A DNA stretch of 48,461 nucleotides from an uncultured archaeon (GTDB lineage: Archaea; Thermoproteota; Bathyarchaeia; Bathyarchaeales; DTEX01). How positions within the stretch are numbered: position 1 is the first letter of the stretch; the number at the start of each line of letters is the position of its first letter. Below the pieces are notes generated by a model. That model saw nothing but the letters and a program-made list of their open reading frames with translations, had not been told where the DNA came from and searched no databases. Both the position numbers and the translations under genes were made by a program. This document shows positions 25,183 through 33,695 of this stretch, in pieces. The stretch is from NCBI GenBank assembly GCA_938091805.1, contig CALKGV010000081.1:1-48461 (forward strand). Reading direction: 5' to 3'.

Positions 25183-27030
25183 TTATAACAGCATAGATAG
25201 AACTATAAACGCGAAACCTAGAAAAACGAAGATTGATGAACTTAACCTAGCTTTCTTCGCGACTCTATCGGTTAATAAACTAAGCTCGCTGATCTGCTTT
25301 TCCCCCACAACTTTTACCTTCGGAATAAGCACCTTGCGCCATACCACTATAACCTCATCCATGCTCCTCATAGCCTCCAAGGCAGCCCGTCTCGTATACT
25401 CGATTATCTTATCATGATCTACAACCTCGCCTACTGGATGGTAACCCCTATCTGCTAACACAATAGCGTTAACTATATGCGTGTCGGTTGTGAAAACCTC
25501 GCCGCAATCTATGCCTACTCCCCTTAAATCTGAAAGTATCTTACCGCGGAGATTGGAAACCATATTATTACCATCTATGGTTACATATGCGGTTATTTCC
25601 CCGCCAACCTCAACCAAAATTACGGTTATACCTCCAGGGCCCATCCCATCCTTAAGACCCAGATCTTCAGGAACAAATTTTCCAGCGCCAACCCTCACAG
25701 CACCCATTTTACTCCTTAGGCGCGCAGCTTCTTTTAGCGCAGATACAGCTGCCTCCCCAATCAACAGCGTAGCCTTCTCCAAATCGAAGGGGCCATTAAT
25801 GCTGTTATGGGCATCAACAACGATTGCCCATGGAAAACCCATTTTCTCCGCCTCCCGCATTATGATGTCATTTAGTTCCAAGGGCAGATCCTCCATTGTT
25901 TCAGGGGCCAAGGTTAAAGTTAAAAGCACGCATCCCCCGAAAACCTGACAGCCAACCTTCGCCCCATTTCTTTCAATCATAAGAAAAGAGGATGCATTAT
26001 CGGAGAAGCCGCTGGCTTCCTCCATTAATGCTTTGCTTAAACTCTCCAGCACTTTTCTATTTTGCTCTTGCGAAGCTAGATCGAGCTCATGACCTGAAAT
26101 CCCATGCGGAACAGAAACTACACATTCCGCTTCTTTCTCCAACAGTTTCTGTATTAATTCTGGAAGCGGACTGCTGCCTATGTTTTTAAAGGGGCCTGGA
26201 TGTAGATTTGGAACCACAAGGATGGCCTTTAACTTATTGTCATGTTTGCCCCTGAACATTAGTAATGAAATATTTATATCGCGTTCTTCACCGATCTGCT
26301 CCAATATCTCTTCAAAAGGTTGCCCGAAGCTTTCAGCCCAATCAGCAAGGAAGGCCCTAAAAAGCTTAAGTGAAGGAATACCAAAGGTTTTCATTCCAAT
26401 ACTATCTAAGCTCTTTCTGAAGAGCCAGACGCCTAGCATGGAAAAAGCCAAGGCTAAAAGAGGGTAAAACGCGTAATGCACACGGAGATTTCCCATTTGA
26501 ACAAGAGCTACTAGGGTGAATAATGCTGAAGGCTGAAGAAAACCTGAGAGGAATTTTTTCAAAGGATCGGAGAATGATATTGTGAATATGACTAGAAACC
26601 GTAATATTAGATCTGCGAAGAAACCTAAAGAAGCAGCTTTGATAAATAGGTCTACGCTGGAAAAGTAGAGTAGGAGCGCATGAGCTATTAGAATAAAGAT
26701 AAAGAAAAACATGTTAGATAAGAAGGATAGAAACAGGCATCTTCTAAGATTTAAAATTACATCTTTCCTTAGCAGCAATCCAGTTGAGAGGTATTCCATG
26801 AGTAGACTTACCGCGAAATAAAATAATCCAAGGGAGAAGCTGCCGATGAACCATGGTGCGGAAGGGTTCAGCGGGGCATTACCAGCGAAGCCTAAAAGTA
26901 GGGCTCCGGCAAACAGACAAATAATTGTCCCCCTATAGGAGGGAAGCTTGAATAGGGAAGAGTAATGTTTAACCGCTAAATCAATGTTGCTCCTGAAGGA
27001 ACTTCTCATGAAACAAATTGTTAAGCCCAT
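25183..27030 (-). CDS. DUF2070 membrane protein
   Basis: A 615-residue archaeal protein. The N-terminal 210 residues hold about six membrane helices. The remainder is a soluble domain with 'ILVVPNLHPGPFKNIGSSPL', 'VSVPHGISGHELDLASQEQ' and 'VVDAHNSINGPFDLEKA', the strictly conserved His/Pro/Asp-rich blocks of DUF2070. A last helix lies at the C-terminus. The conserved HxGP and DAHN motifs suggest a metal or catalytic site, but no reaction is known. A TATA box (27055-27064) lies 30 bases before ATG 27030, so the message is probably leaderless from this start. Confidence 0.88.
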   Translation of the reverse strand: MGLTICFMRSSFRSNIDLAVKHYSSLFKLPSYRGTIICLFAGALLLGFAGNAPLNPSAPWFIGSFSLGLFYFAVSLLMEYLSTGLLLRKDVILNLRRCLFLSFLSNMFFFIFILIAHALLLYFSSVDLFIKAASLGFFADLILRFLVIFTISFSDPLKKFLSGFLQPSALFTLVALVQMGNLRVHYAFYPLLALAFSMLGVWLFRKSLDSIGMKTFGIPSLKLFRAFLADWAESFGQPFEEILEQIGEERDINISLLMFRGKHDNKLKAILVVPNLHPGPFKNIGSSPLPELIQKLLEKEAECVVSVPHGISGHELDLASQEQNRKVLESLSKALMEEASGFSDNASSFLMIERNGAKVGCQVFGGCVLLTLTLAPETMEDLPLELNDIIMREAEKMGFPWAIVVDAHNSINGPFDLEKATLLIGEAAVSALKEAARLRSKMGAVRVGAGKFVPEDLGLKDGMGPGGITVILVEVGGEITAYVTIDGNNMVSNLRGKILSDLRGVGIDCGEVFTTDTHIVNAIVLADRGYHPVGEVVDHDKIIEYTRRAALEAMRSMDEVIVVWRKVLIPKVKVVGEKQISELSLLTDRVAKKARLSSSIFVFLGFAFIVLSMLL

Positions 27031-27054
27031 TGAACGTTAATTTTTTGTTACTGG

Positions 27055-27064
27055 AATATTTAAA
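27055..27064 (-). promoter_or_regulatory. TATA box of the DUF2070 gene
   Basis: TTTAAATATT on the minus strand, centred 30 bases ahead of the ATG. That fits transcription starting at or near the start codon. Confidence 0.55.
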
Positions 27065-27155
27065 GCTGATACCCTTACCTGTGAACTACCATCCTACCTT
27101 GTAGGATTGTTTCTCCGCTTTAGCAGAGTTAAGGGCTGGTTCACATGCAGCCCGT

Positions 27156-27250
27156 CTAAGGCATGTAGCCCAAAGACCTCTCAAACTTTTTAGCTATGTT
27201 TATGGCTCCGTTTAGGTCAGCGTTGTATTCTCCGCAGCGTTTTGCCTTTA
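27156..27250 (-). pseudogene. TnpB C-terminal remnant
   Basis: The minus strand reads 'KRCGEYNADLNGAINIAKK', then FERSLGYMP and a stop. This is the zinc-finger tail and final RuvC Asp segment of IS605 TnpB. Everything upstream of this piece is missing. Confidence 0.85.
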
Positions 27251-27270
27251 CCATTAACTCTTCGCCTATT

Positions 27271-27453
27271 CAAAAAGTTTCCAGAACTAAGAAAAGAAAC
27301 TGTAAAGGCAAACTTTGGAGCACAAGCTACTACGCGGGCACAGCAGGACACGTCTCAGCGGAAACCATAGCAAATACATTGGAGAACATAAAATGCAATT
27401 CATCCACCCTTCAAAGAAAGGTGGTCTTCTTGCTGAGTCTTTATAAAGGATGA
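27271..27453 (+). pseudogene. IS200/IS605 TnpA (Y1 transposase) remnant
   Basis: The plus strand reads KKFPELRKE in one frame, then after a shift 'KGKLWSTSYYAGTAGHVSAE'. These are the consecutive C-terminal motifs of the HUH Y1 transposase (family: LWSPSYYVGTAGHVSAETI). The N-terminal half, including the HUH motif, is deleted, and the frame is broken. Confidence 0.85.
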
Positions 27454-27651
27454 CCGATATGCTAGCACTATTAAAAAAATTTGACACCTTTATGTTTTTT
27501 CCATGAAGGCTTTCCGGGGAATTTCAAAAGGGGTAAGAGAAAGTATAGCCAAAGGAAAACAATACAAGCTTTATTTTAGAGGCAAAAAACGCCTTTGGAG
27601 CTGCGAAAGGCTCTTATTCTTAAACGCTTAAATTCTATTCGAAAAGACATG

Positions 27652-27948
27652 TCAGAGAAATCTCCGCCCATAACGATATTTCACATGCTTGAAAGGCATG
27701 TGGGAAAAAGAATACATGTTGTGATGGACGTTTCCTACGGATTTGAGGGAACACTGACTGCTGTTACGATCGAACCTCCAGGTATATGGCTCTCCGAAGC
27801 TGTGGCAACGGTTCTCAGATCAACGATAGCTCAGCCTATACCGCAAGTGGTAAGTAGAGAAGAACGAAGTGAAATATTCATAAACCTTAATCACGTTCAG
27901 AGAATAGAGATTTTACATGAAGAGACTCGCAGAATGCGCCAGCCATAG
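27652..27948 (+). CDS. Sm-like (LSm) small protein
   Basis: From ATG 27652 the product is 98 residues. 'MLERHVGKRIHVVMDVSYGF' and 'EGTLTAVTIEPPGIWLSEA' fit the Sm1 strands (G.x.V.V....G..f.GtL). 'SEIFINLNHVQRIEIL' fits Sm2 ending in the last strand. Sm-like rings bind U-rich RNA. The frame is open to TTG 27595, but that start would lie within the probable promoter. The tail-to-tail neighbour, with a one-base gap, is Sec61beta. This protein differs from the SmAP3-like protein at 10198 in lacking the C-terminal domain. Confidence 0.65.
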   Translation, partial: SEKSPPITIFHMLERHVGKRIHVVMDVSYGFEGTLTAVTIEPPGIWLSEAVATVLRSTIAQPIPQVVSREERSEIFINLNHVQRIEILHEETRRMRQP

Positions 27949-27949
27949 C

Positions 27950-28129
27950 TTATATTGATGCAAACTGGATTATTATACAGATTGTAAGAAAAGCTAAGGT
28001 TAATATTATCAGCGTTCTAGGCTTAATCTTTACTCCTAAACTTTCCTCTTCAAAAAATCTTAGTAGTCCAGCGCTAGTAGCCGGCGCCGGCGCAGCTCTT
28101 TGCCTACGCCTTTCTCTTCGACTGCTCAA
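27950..28129 (-). CDS. Preprotein translocase subunit Sec61beta (SecG)
   Basis: A 59-residue gene. The product begins MSSRRERRRQRAAPAPATSA, continues with 'GLLRFFEEESLGVKIKPRTL' and ends in a single membrane helix (IILTLAFLTICIIIQF). This is the archaeal Sec61beta plan: a basic cytosolic tail, the 'SAGLLRF.EEE..G.Ki.P' motif, then one tail anchor. It joins SecY and SecE in the protein-conducting channel. The TTG start has GGTG eight bases ahead. It lies 52 bases downstream of pyrG on the same strand, so the two are probably co-transcribed. Confidence 0.9.
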   Translation of the reverse strand: MSSRRERRRQRAAPAPATSAGLLRFFEEESLGVKIKPRTLIILTLAFLTICIIIQFASI

Positions 28130-28181
28130 GATTAATGCACCAAATTGTAGAAAATGTTTTCTAACTAATTAACTTTTGCTC

Positions 28182-29816
28182 TCAGAATTCCGGTTTCTCC
28201 TTACCCTGCTTTCTGTCAAGGCATGATTTGATGAAACCGTAATACTCCGGATCAGGCCTTCCAGGTCTGCTCTTGAACTCACCATGGAACTGCGACGCGA
28301 AGAAGAAGAACTTGTCAGGTAACTCTAGGATTTCCATACGCCTACCATCAGGGCTTTTTCCCGAGAAAACTAGCCCATGCTTCTGAAAGGTATCTATGTA
28401 TTCAGGATTAACTTCGTATCTATGCCTATGCCTCTCGTAAATCTCCGCTGCGCCATAAAGTTTATGGGCTAATGTGCCTTCCTTCACGACTATTTTATGA
28501 GCGCCTAGACGCATCGTGGCACCTTTATATGTCATCCAATGCTGCTCAGGCATTAAATCAATCACCGGATGCTGCGTGTTTTCATCTATCTCCGTGCTGT
28601 TTGCGCCATCCAATCCACAGATGTTTCTTGCAAACTCAACAACTGCCAACTGAAAACCGTAACATATCCCTAGAAATGGAATATTATGCTCCCTTGCAAA
28701 CTGAATTGCCATAATCTTTCCCAAACTGCCCCGTGGCCCAAAGCCGTAGGGAATAAATATGCCATCGTAATTTTTCAGATCACCAATTTTTTTCGGATTC
28801 TCCTCAAACGTTTCAGCCTCAATATAATCTATCAAAACCTGAGCGCCACATGCCGCGCCAGCATGCCTTAACGCCTCATTCATGCTGACGTAGCTATCTG
28901 CTAAGCCTGCGTATTTTCCAACGAGCGCTATCCTCACGGTGTGTTTGCAATTTTCAATAGATTCAATGAATTTTTTCCACCTTTCCATCTCATCAACGTT
29001 AAGGTAATTGAATGTTAAACCTAAACGTCTGCATATGTAGTCGCCCATCCCCTGCTCTTCCAGAATTAATGGCACTTTATATATAGTTGACACGTTGTAG
29101 GAGCAGAAGACAGCATCTTTATGTATGGTTCCGAAAAGCGATATTTTATCAAGAACATCTCTACTTATCATCTTTGCACACCTAGCAACTATTATGTCTG
29201 GCTGGATACCTATTCGGCGCAGCTCATTCACGCTATGCTGCAGAGGCTTTGTTTTCATCTCCGATGTTACATCAAGTATAGGCACTAAGGCCACATGTAT
29301 ATAGAGCGTGTTTTCGTAGCCCTCTTCAAGACGCATTTGCCGAATTGCTTCCAGAAAAGGCAAACCCTCTATGTCGCCTACTGTTCCTCCGCATTCTGTT
29401 AGAACAATATCAGCTCCAGATTTTTCAGCAACTGAGCGTATTCTAAATTTGATTTCATCAGTTACATGCGGAATTATTTGCACGCATTTTCCAAGAAAAT
29501 CTCCTCTCCTCTCCTTTTCAATAACAGCCTGATACACCTGCCCCGTTGTAATATTGTTCTCCTTAGATAGGTTAATGTCGAGAAATCTTTCGTACCAGCC
29601 TAGATCTAAATCTGTTTCGCCACCATCATTGGTGACAAATACTTCACCATGAACATATGGATTCATTGTTCCAGCATCAACGTTTACATAGGGATCCATC
29701 TTAATCGCCGTAACCGAGAAGCCCCTAAACTGGAGCATTTTACCCACAGAAGACGTAACGATACCTTTACCAACGGAGCTTAATACTCCACCTGTGACAA
29801 ATATGTATTTGACCAT
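28182..29816 (-). CDS. pyrG: CTP synthase
   Basis: Both domains are complete. The synthetase domain starts '[19 protein letters not shown]' with '[14 protein letters not shown]' and '[13 protein letters not shown]'. The glutaminase domain has the nucleophile in '[13 protein letters not shown]' and the closing His/Glu in '[12 protein letters not shown]'. The enzyme converts UTP, ATP and glutamine to CTP. ATG 29816 is chosen over an ATG four codons upstream because the family starts MKYIFVTGG. Length (544) is normal. It diverges from the phosphofructokinase gene and is followed by secG. Confidence 0.95.
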   Translation of the reverse strand: MVKYIFVTGGVLSSVGKGIVTSSVGKMLQFRGFSVTAIKMDPYVNVDAGTMNPYVHGEVFVTNDGGETDLDLGWYERFLDINLSKENNITTGQVYQAVIEKERRGDFLGKCVQIIPHVTDEIKFRIRSVAEKSGADIVLTECGGTVGDIEGLPFLEAIRQMRLEEGYENTLYIHVALVPILDVTSEMKTKPLQHSVNELRRIGIQPDIIVARCAKMISRDVLDKISLFGTIHKDAVFCSYNVSTIYKVPLILEEQGMGDYICRRLGLTFNYLNVDEMERWKKFIESIENCKHTVRIALVGKYAGLADSYVSMNEALRHAGAACGAQVLIDYIEAETFEENPKKIGDLKNYDGIFIPYGFGPRGSLGKIMAIQFAREHNIPFLGICYGFQLAVVEFARNICGLDGANSTEIDENTQHPVIDLMPEQHWMTYKGATMRLGAHKIVVKEGTLAHKLYGAAEIYERHRHRYEVNPEYIDTFQKHGLVFSGKSPDGRRMEILELPDKFFFFASQFHGEFKSRPGRPDPEYYGFIKSCLDRKQGKEKPEF

Positions 29817-29970
29817 GCCGCTTCTCATCTCACAAACAAAACAATAATTAAAAATTAACCTATTTAAAACTATTAATAATGCTGAAATTAAATGGAAATA
29901 GTAGCGAAAAGTTTTTCTTTAAAGATATCGTTTACCCTATAGATTAATGTTAAAAAGGAGAGTTTAAACC

Positions 29971-30999
29971 ATGAGAGTTGGTGTTCTAACAGGTGGTGGA
30001 GACGCCCCTGGACTAAACGCTGCAATAAGGGCTATAGTGAAAAAATGTGAGAAATATGGCTTCGAGGTTCTAGGCGTTAGGCGGGGCTGGGCCGGCATGT
30101 TGGAAGGTGATGCCGTACCATTAAATTACGAGAATATTAAGGATATAATTTCTAAGGGTGGAACAATAATTAAGACTTCTAGGACCAATCCGCTGAAGCA
30201 ACCGGATGGAATAGCCAAGATATCTGAAAACTTTAAGAATCTAGGACTCGACGCTTTAATAGCGATTGGTGGGGATGACACATTAAGCGTTGCCAAAGCT
30301 CTCAGCGACGCAGGATTAAAAGTTATTGGAATTCCGAAAACAATAGATTATGATGTACCAGGAACAGAGTTCACAATAGGCTTCGATACGGCAATAAATG
30401 AAGCCATGCATCAAATAGAGAACATTAAGGCCACGGCGGACGCTCATGAAAGAGTGTTCGTAGTTGAGATTATGGGCAGACATGCCGGATGGATAGCCTT
30501 ATACTCCGGGCTTGCTGCTGGAGCGGATCTGATTTTAATTCCTGAAGAGCCATTCAGCATAGAAGATGTGGCAAACTTTGTGAGTAGAAAAATTGAAAGC
30601 GGACAGAAAGCCATAGTTATCGTTATAGCAGAGGGCGCACTAATTAAAGGCTATAAGGGACCGGTAACAAAAGACATGAAGGTTGACCAATTTGGCCACG
30701 TATACCTAGGCGGCATAGGCGATTTCTTAGCTAAGGAGATTGAGAAGGCGATAGGGGTTGAAACAAGATCCGTTACACCGGCTCATACAATAAGGGGCGG
30801 ATCACCGACAGCTTTAGATAGATTGATATCCACAAGATATGGACTAGCGGCAGTTGATCTGGTCAAGGAAGGAAAATTCGGCATGATGGTTGCCTTAAAG
30901 GCTGGCAATATCGTTGCTGTTCCGCTATCCGAGGCTACTGGCAAAACTAAGCAGGTTGATTCACAATTATATGAGGAAGCTAAAATATTCTTCGAGTGA
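29971..30999 (+). CDS. 6-phosphofructokinase, PfkA type, probably PPi-dependent
   Basis: At 342 residues this is a PfkA-superfamily enzyme: 'MRVGVLTGGGDAPGLNAAIR', 'KTIDYDVPGTEFTIGFDTA', 'FVVEIMGRHAGWIAL' and 'TRSVTPAHTIRGGSPTALDR'. The phosphodonor residues are Asp103 in IGGDDT and Lys123 in IPKTID. They are equivalent to E. coli 104 and 124, which are Gly in ATP enzymes. Asp plus Lys is the signature of pyrophosphate-dependent PFK, as in Thermoproteus. The reaction would be reversible. AAGGAGAG precedes ATG by nine bases. A PfkB-type kinase is encoded convergently downstream. Confidence 0.92.
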   Translation: MRVGVLTGGGDAPGLNAAIRAIVKKCEKYGFEVLGVRRGWAGMLEGDAVPLNYENIKDIISKGGTIIKTSRTNPLKQPDGIAKISENFKNLGLDALIAIGGDDTLSVAKALSDAGLKVIGIPKTIDYDVPGTEFTIGFDTAINEAMHQIENIKATADAHERVFVVEIMGRHAGWIALYSGLAAGADLILIPEEPFSIEDVANFVSRKIESGQKAIVIVIAEGALIKGYKGPVTKDMKVDQFGHVYLGGIGDFLAKEIEKAIGVETRSVTPAHTIRGGSPTALDRLISTRYGLAAVDLVKEGKFGMMVALKAGNIVAVPLSEATGKTKQVDSQLYEEAKIFFE

Positions 31000-31041
31000 T
31001 TCTTAGATCTCCAGGATTTTTCATCTCGTGATTATTTTATT

Positions 31042-32013
31042 TTAGATCCTGATGCTTAAGCCCTGATCCTCAAGGAAATTATTCAGCTCGTCCCTGTATG
31101 GCAGAGCTGTGATTGCACCATGCTTCGTAACTACTAAAGCTCCAACAGCATTAGCCACCGTGACGCATTTTTCTAAATCCCAACCTTTCAGCAACCCAAC
31201 CAGTAAACCAGCGTTCCATCCATCCCCAGCCCCAGTTGTATCTACAGCCTTAACCTTAAAGGCGGGTATGTAAATACGTTTTCCATCCTTAGTTTTCACA
31301 AGAGAACCTTTTTCACCCATCTTCATCCCAACAACTTCAACCCCATGTTTCAGGGCCTTATCAGCAGCCTCATCTGGATTCCGGGTACCAAACATGAACT
31401 CCGATTCTTCGCGTGAAAATGTTGCTATATCTGATAACCTAAGAACTTTTCTATATATCCTTCTTATTGCATTCTCAGATCTCCAAACATCAAGCCTCAA
31501 AGTTGGGTCAAATGATACTTTAACTCCTTCCCTCCTAGCATGGATTATAGCTGAGAATATAGCCCTCCTAGATGGATTTCCAGAAAGGGCGAAGCCTGAA
31601 ACATGAAGGATCCTTGAGGAAGAAATATATCCGTAATCGATATCTTCCGAAGATAAGGTGTCAACCGAAGTTCCCCTAACCCAGGGTGATCTATAAAATA
31701 TGAATGTGCGTTCTCCGGTTTCAGGCTCGTTGGCCACAAAAGCCAAGGTTGTTCTCACATTCTTTTTAATCTTCACTCTCGAAACATCAACGCCATTATT
31801 TTTCAGCTCACTCAATAAAAACTGACCGAAGGGATCATCACCAACAACAGTTATGGCCCCAGCGGCGGATCCTAGTCTAGCAACTCCAACAAGAGTGTTC
31901 ATCGGCGCGCCGCCAAAGCATTTTTTAAAAGTTAAAGCTTCAATGTAGGAGACGGGTTCCGTGGAGACAAAGTCTACCAGAACTTCTCCTATACCTACAA
32001 TTTCAGGATTCAT
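31042..32013 (-). CDS. PfkB-family sugar kinase (fructokinase-like)
   Basis: The protein has 'IVGIGEVLVDFVS' at the N-terminus, 'KKCFGGAPMNTLVGVARLG' (the GG-A-N substrate motif) and the PfkB signature 'VDTTGAGDGWNAGLL' with the catalytic Asp. The GGAPMN form and GEVLVDF start are most like fructokinases or 2-keto-3-deoxygluconate kinases; ribokinases differ slightly. ATG 32013 is chosen over an in-frame GTG three codons earlier. It follows serS with a 14-base gap on the same strand, so it may share its transcript. Confidence 0.88.
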   Translation of the reverse strand: MNPEIVGIGEVLVDFVSTEPVSYIEALTFKKCFGGAPMNTLVGVARLGSAAGAITVVGDDPFGQFLLSELKNNGVDVSRVKIKKNVRTTLAFVANEPETGERTFIFYRSPWVRGTSVDTLSSEDIDYGYISSSRILHVSGFALSGNPSRRAIFSAIIHARREGVKVSFDPTLRLDVWRSENAIRRIYRKVLRLSDIATFSREESEFMFGTRNPDEAADKALKHGVEVVGMKMGEKGSLVKTKDGKRIYIPAFKVKAVDTTGAGDGWNAGLLVGLLKGWDLEKCVTVANAVGALVVTKHGAITALPYRDELNNFLEDQGLSIRI

Positions 32014-32027
32014 TCCAATCACGCCAA

Positions 32028-33314
32028 CTATTTCTTCCTCCCTAACCTTTCAATGCCATTCATGTATGGTCTTAAAACTTCCGGTATTATGACTGATCCA
32101 TCCTTCTGCTGGTAATGCTCCAAAATAGCTATCATCGTTCGACTGGTCGCTAAAGCCGTGCTGTTCAATGTATGCACAAAACCTTTAGGCGGCTTCCCAG
32201 TTCCCTCTCGATATTTTATGTTCAATCTTCTCGCTTGATAATCTGTACAGTTTGAGTTTGAACCTATCTCCCTAAATTTCCCATCCACCATCCAAACTTC
32301 CGTATCGTATTTTTTGGCTGCGATAGAGCCTATATCACCAGTGCAGACATTAACCACCCGATAGTGTAATCCAAGCATTTGGTACATTTGCTCGCAATTC
32401 CATTGGAGCTCCTCATGAATCTCCCAGGATTGATTCGGCAAGCAGAAAACAAATTGCTCAACCTTGTTAAATTGATGCATTCTGAAGAAGCCCTTAGTAT
32501 ATTTGCCATGAGTTCCAACTTCCCGCCTAAAGTTGGTGCTTATCCCAACAAACTTCAGCGGCAGATCTTTCTTGTCGAGAACCTCATTCATATACATTGC
32601 TGCTATAGGATGCTCGCTTGTGGCAATGAGATATATATCCTCATTCTCAATCTTATACATGACGGACTCGAAATCTGCGATGTCAACGCAGCCCTCATAA
32701 GGCTTTCTGCGAAGCATGAAAGGAGGCTCAATCAATATATACCCACGTTTTCTAAGAAAGTCTATGGCAAACCTCTCTATCGCAAGATCTAATAGGACAA
32801 GCTCCTCCTTCAAATAATAGAAGCCTGACCCTGCAACCTTATTCGCTCTCTCCTCATCAACAAGCCCCAAATCAAGAGCTATCTCTAAATGCCCCTTGGG
32901 TTTAAAATCAAACTTTGGCGGTGAACCCCATCGCCTTATTTCAACATTATCGTTCTCATCGCGACCATAAGGAACCGATTCGTGCAACAGGTTTGGTATA
33001 CGCATGAGAATGCCTATAGATTTTCGCCTATACTCTTCTGTAATATCCTCCATCTCTCTTATTTTATTCTGCAACCTTTCAGCTTCCACTAACATCTGAA
33101 CCACATCTTCCTCCGTCTTCTTTCTTTGAGCAATTTCAAGGCTTAGTTGATTTCGTTTCTTCCTTAGATTATTTAATTCTGTTTGCATTAACCGCCACTG
33201 CCTATCAACCTCTATAAACTCCTCTAGGATTCTAAGTTTTTCCGGATCATTCCTTCTACTGATATTTTCCCTAACAAGATTCGGATTCTCCCTTATCAGC
33301 TTAACATCGATCAT
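32028..33314 (-). CDS. serS: Seryl-tRNA synthetase
   Basis: This is a standard (not methanogen-type) SerRS. A long antiparallel coiled-coil arm (about 25-100) binds the tRNA-Ser extra arm. The catalytic core follows, with 'IATSEHPIAAMYMNEV', motif 2 'FRREVGTHGKYTKGFFRMHQ' and motif 3 'LNSTALATSRTMIAILEHYQ'. The 428 residues match the family. The start is ATG 33314, the usual MIDVKLIRENP. The upstream region contains the two miniature elements that separate it from the divergent eS1 gene. Confidence 0.95.
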   Translation of the reverse strand: MIDVKLIRENPNLVRENISRRNDPEKLRILEEFIEVDRQWRLMQTELNNLRKKRNQLSLEIAQRKKTEEDVVQMLVEAERLQNKIREMEDITEEYRRKSIGILMRIPNLLHESVPYGRDENDNVEIRRWGSPPKFDFKPKGHLEIALDLGLVDEERANKVAGSGFYYLKEELVLLDLAIERFAIDFLRKRGYILIEPPFMLRRKPYEGCVDIADFESVMYKIENEDIYLIATSEHPIAAMYMNEVLDKKDLPLKFVGISTNFRREVGTHGKYTKGFFRMHQFNKVEQFVFCLPNQSWEIHEELQWNCEQMYQMLGLHYRVVNVCTGDIGSIAAKKYDTEVWMVDGKFREIGSNSNCTDYQARRLNIKYREGTGKPPKGFVHTLNSTALATSRTMIAILEHYQQKDGSVIIPEVLRPYMNGIERLGRKK

Positions 33315-33387
33315 TCATAGCACCAGCGCCTTTTAAAAACCATGAATTTATTCAAATAGGGATTAATATAAAGATGTAGGTCTCTGC

Positions 33388-33457
33388 GATGTTGTCAAGT
33401 TAAGCCCATTTATTTAAATACTCCTTTATAAATACAGTATCTTAACTTGACAGTATC
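33388..33457. mobile_element. 70-bp miniature inverted-repeat element with 8-bp target duplication
   Basis: The ends are GATGTTGTCAAGTTAAG (33388-33404) and its near-perfect inverse CTTAACTTGACAGTATC (33441-33457), matching at 15 of 17 positions. GTCTCTGC flanks both sides (33380-33387 and 33458-33465). An 8-bp duplication and an end of the GRYACTGT type are what IS6-family transposases produce, so an IS6-mobilised MITE is likely. The core contains TTTATAAATA and no gene. Confidence 0.85.
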
Positions 33458-33470
33458 GTCTCTGCCTCAG

Positions 33471-33633
33471 GGGCGTGTCCAATAATTACTTAAATTTTGA
33501 TGTTTCTGAACTGTTTTTCCGGATTAAGCTATCCTTCGCCACCATTTACGATCGGCTGAAGAGGCGGAAATACTCTCCCCTTCACTGTTCCAGCATGGAA
33601 AACAATTCTCCACAATAATTATTGGACACGCCC
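33471..33633. mobile_element. 163-bp MITE with 18-bp perfect terminal repeats and 10-bp target duplication
   Basis: GGGCGTGTCCAATAATTA (33471-33488) is repeated inverted and exact at 33616-33633. TCTGCCTCAG flanks both ends (33461-33470 and 33634-33643). The interior has no open frame of use. Perfect repeats and duplication mean recent insertion. The mobilising transposase family is not determined. Its target overlaps the duplication of the 70-bp element, so the two inserted at the same spot. Confidence 0.93.
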
Positions 33634-33648
33634 TCTGCCTCAGCAAAC

Positions 33649-33658
33649 CTTTAATATT
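33649..33658 (+). promoter_or_regulatory. TATA box of the eS1 gene
   Basis: CTTTAATATT lies about 45 bases before the ATG and only five bases beyond the MITE's duplicated target. The BRE position and all upstream sequence are therefore MITE-derived. Confidence 0.6.
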
Positions 33659-33695
33659 ACTCCACAATTAATTTGGGTTGCAGTGGTGTTGAGAA

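Larger units (their letters stand above)
27081..27453. mobile_element. Internally deleted IS605-type element (tnpA and tnpB ends only)
   Basis: Both C-terminal ends of a divergent tnpA/tnpB pair survive, facing outward. The middle, containing both N-termini, is gone. The left border has the hairpin ATCCTAC-CTT-GTAGGAT (27091-27107) next to GTGAAC, which reads TTCAC on the tnpB strand, as in IS605 right ends. On the other side an imperfect hairpin (CCACCCTT...AAAGGTGG, 27404-27424) could be the left end. The layout is that of IS608 (left end, tnpA reversed, tnpB, right end). The element cannot move by itself. It lies between the DUF2070 promoter and an Sm-like gene. Confidence 0.8.
33315..33695. 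other. Divergent serS/eS1 spacer carrying two miniature elements
   Basis: Most of this 381-base gap consists of the two inverted-repeat elements listed separately. Removing them and one copy of each duplication leaves a short ordinary spacer reading ...TAGGTCTCTGCCTCAGCAAACC and then the eS1 promoter. No protein gene is visible. Confidence 0.7.

Noticed and set aside
25481-25948. 155-codon open frame on the plus strand
   Set aside because: Antisense to the DUF2070 gene, Pro/Ser-rich, no motif.
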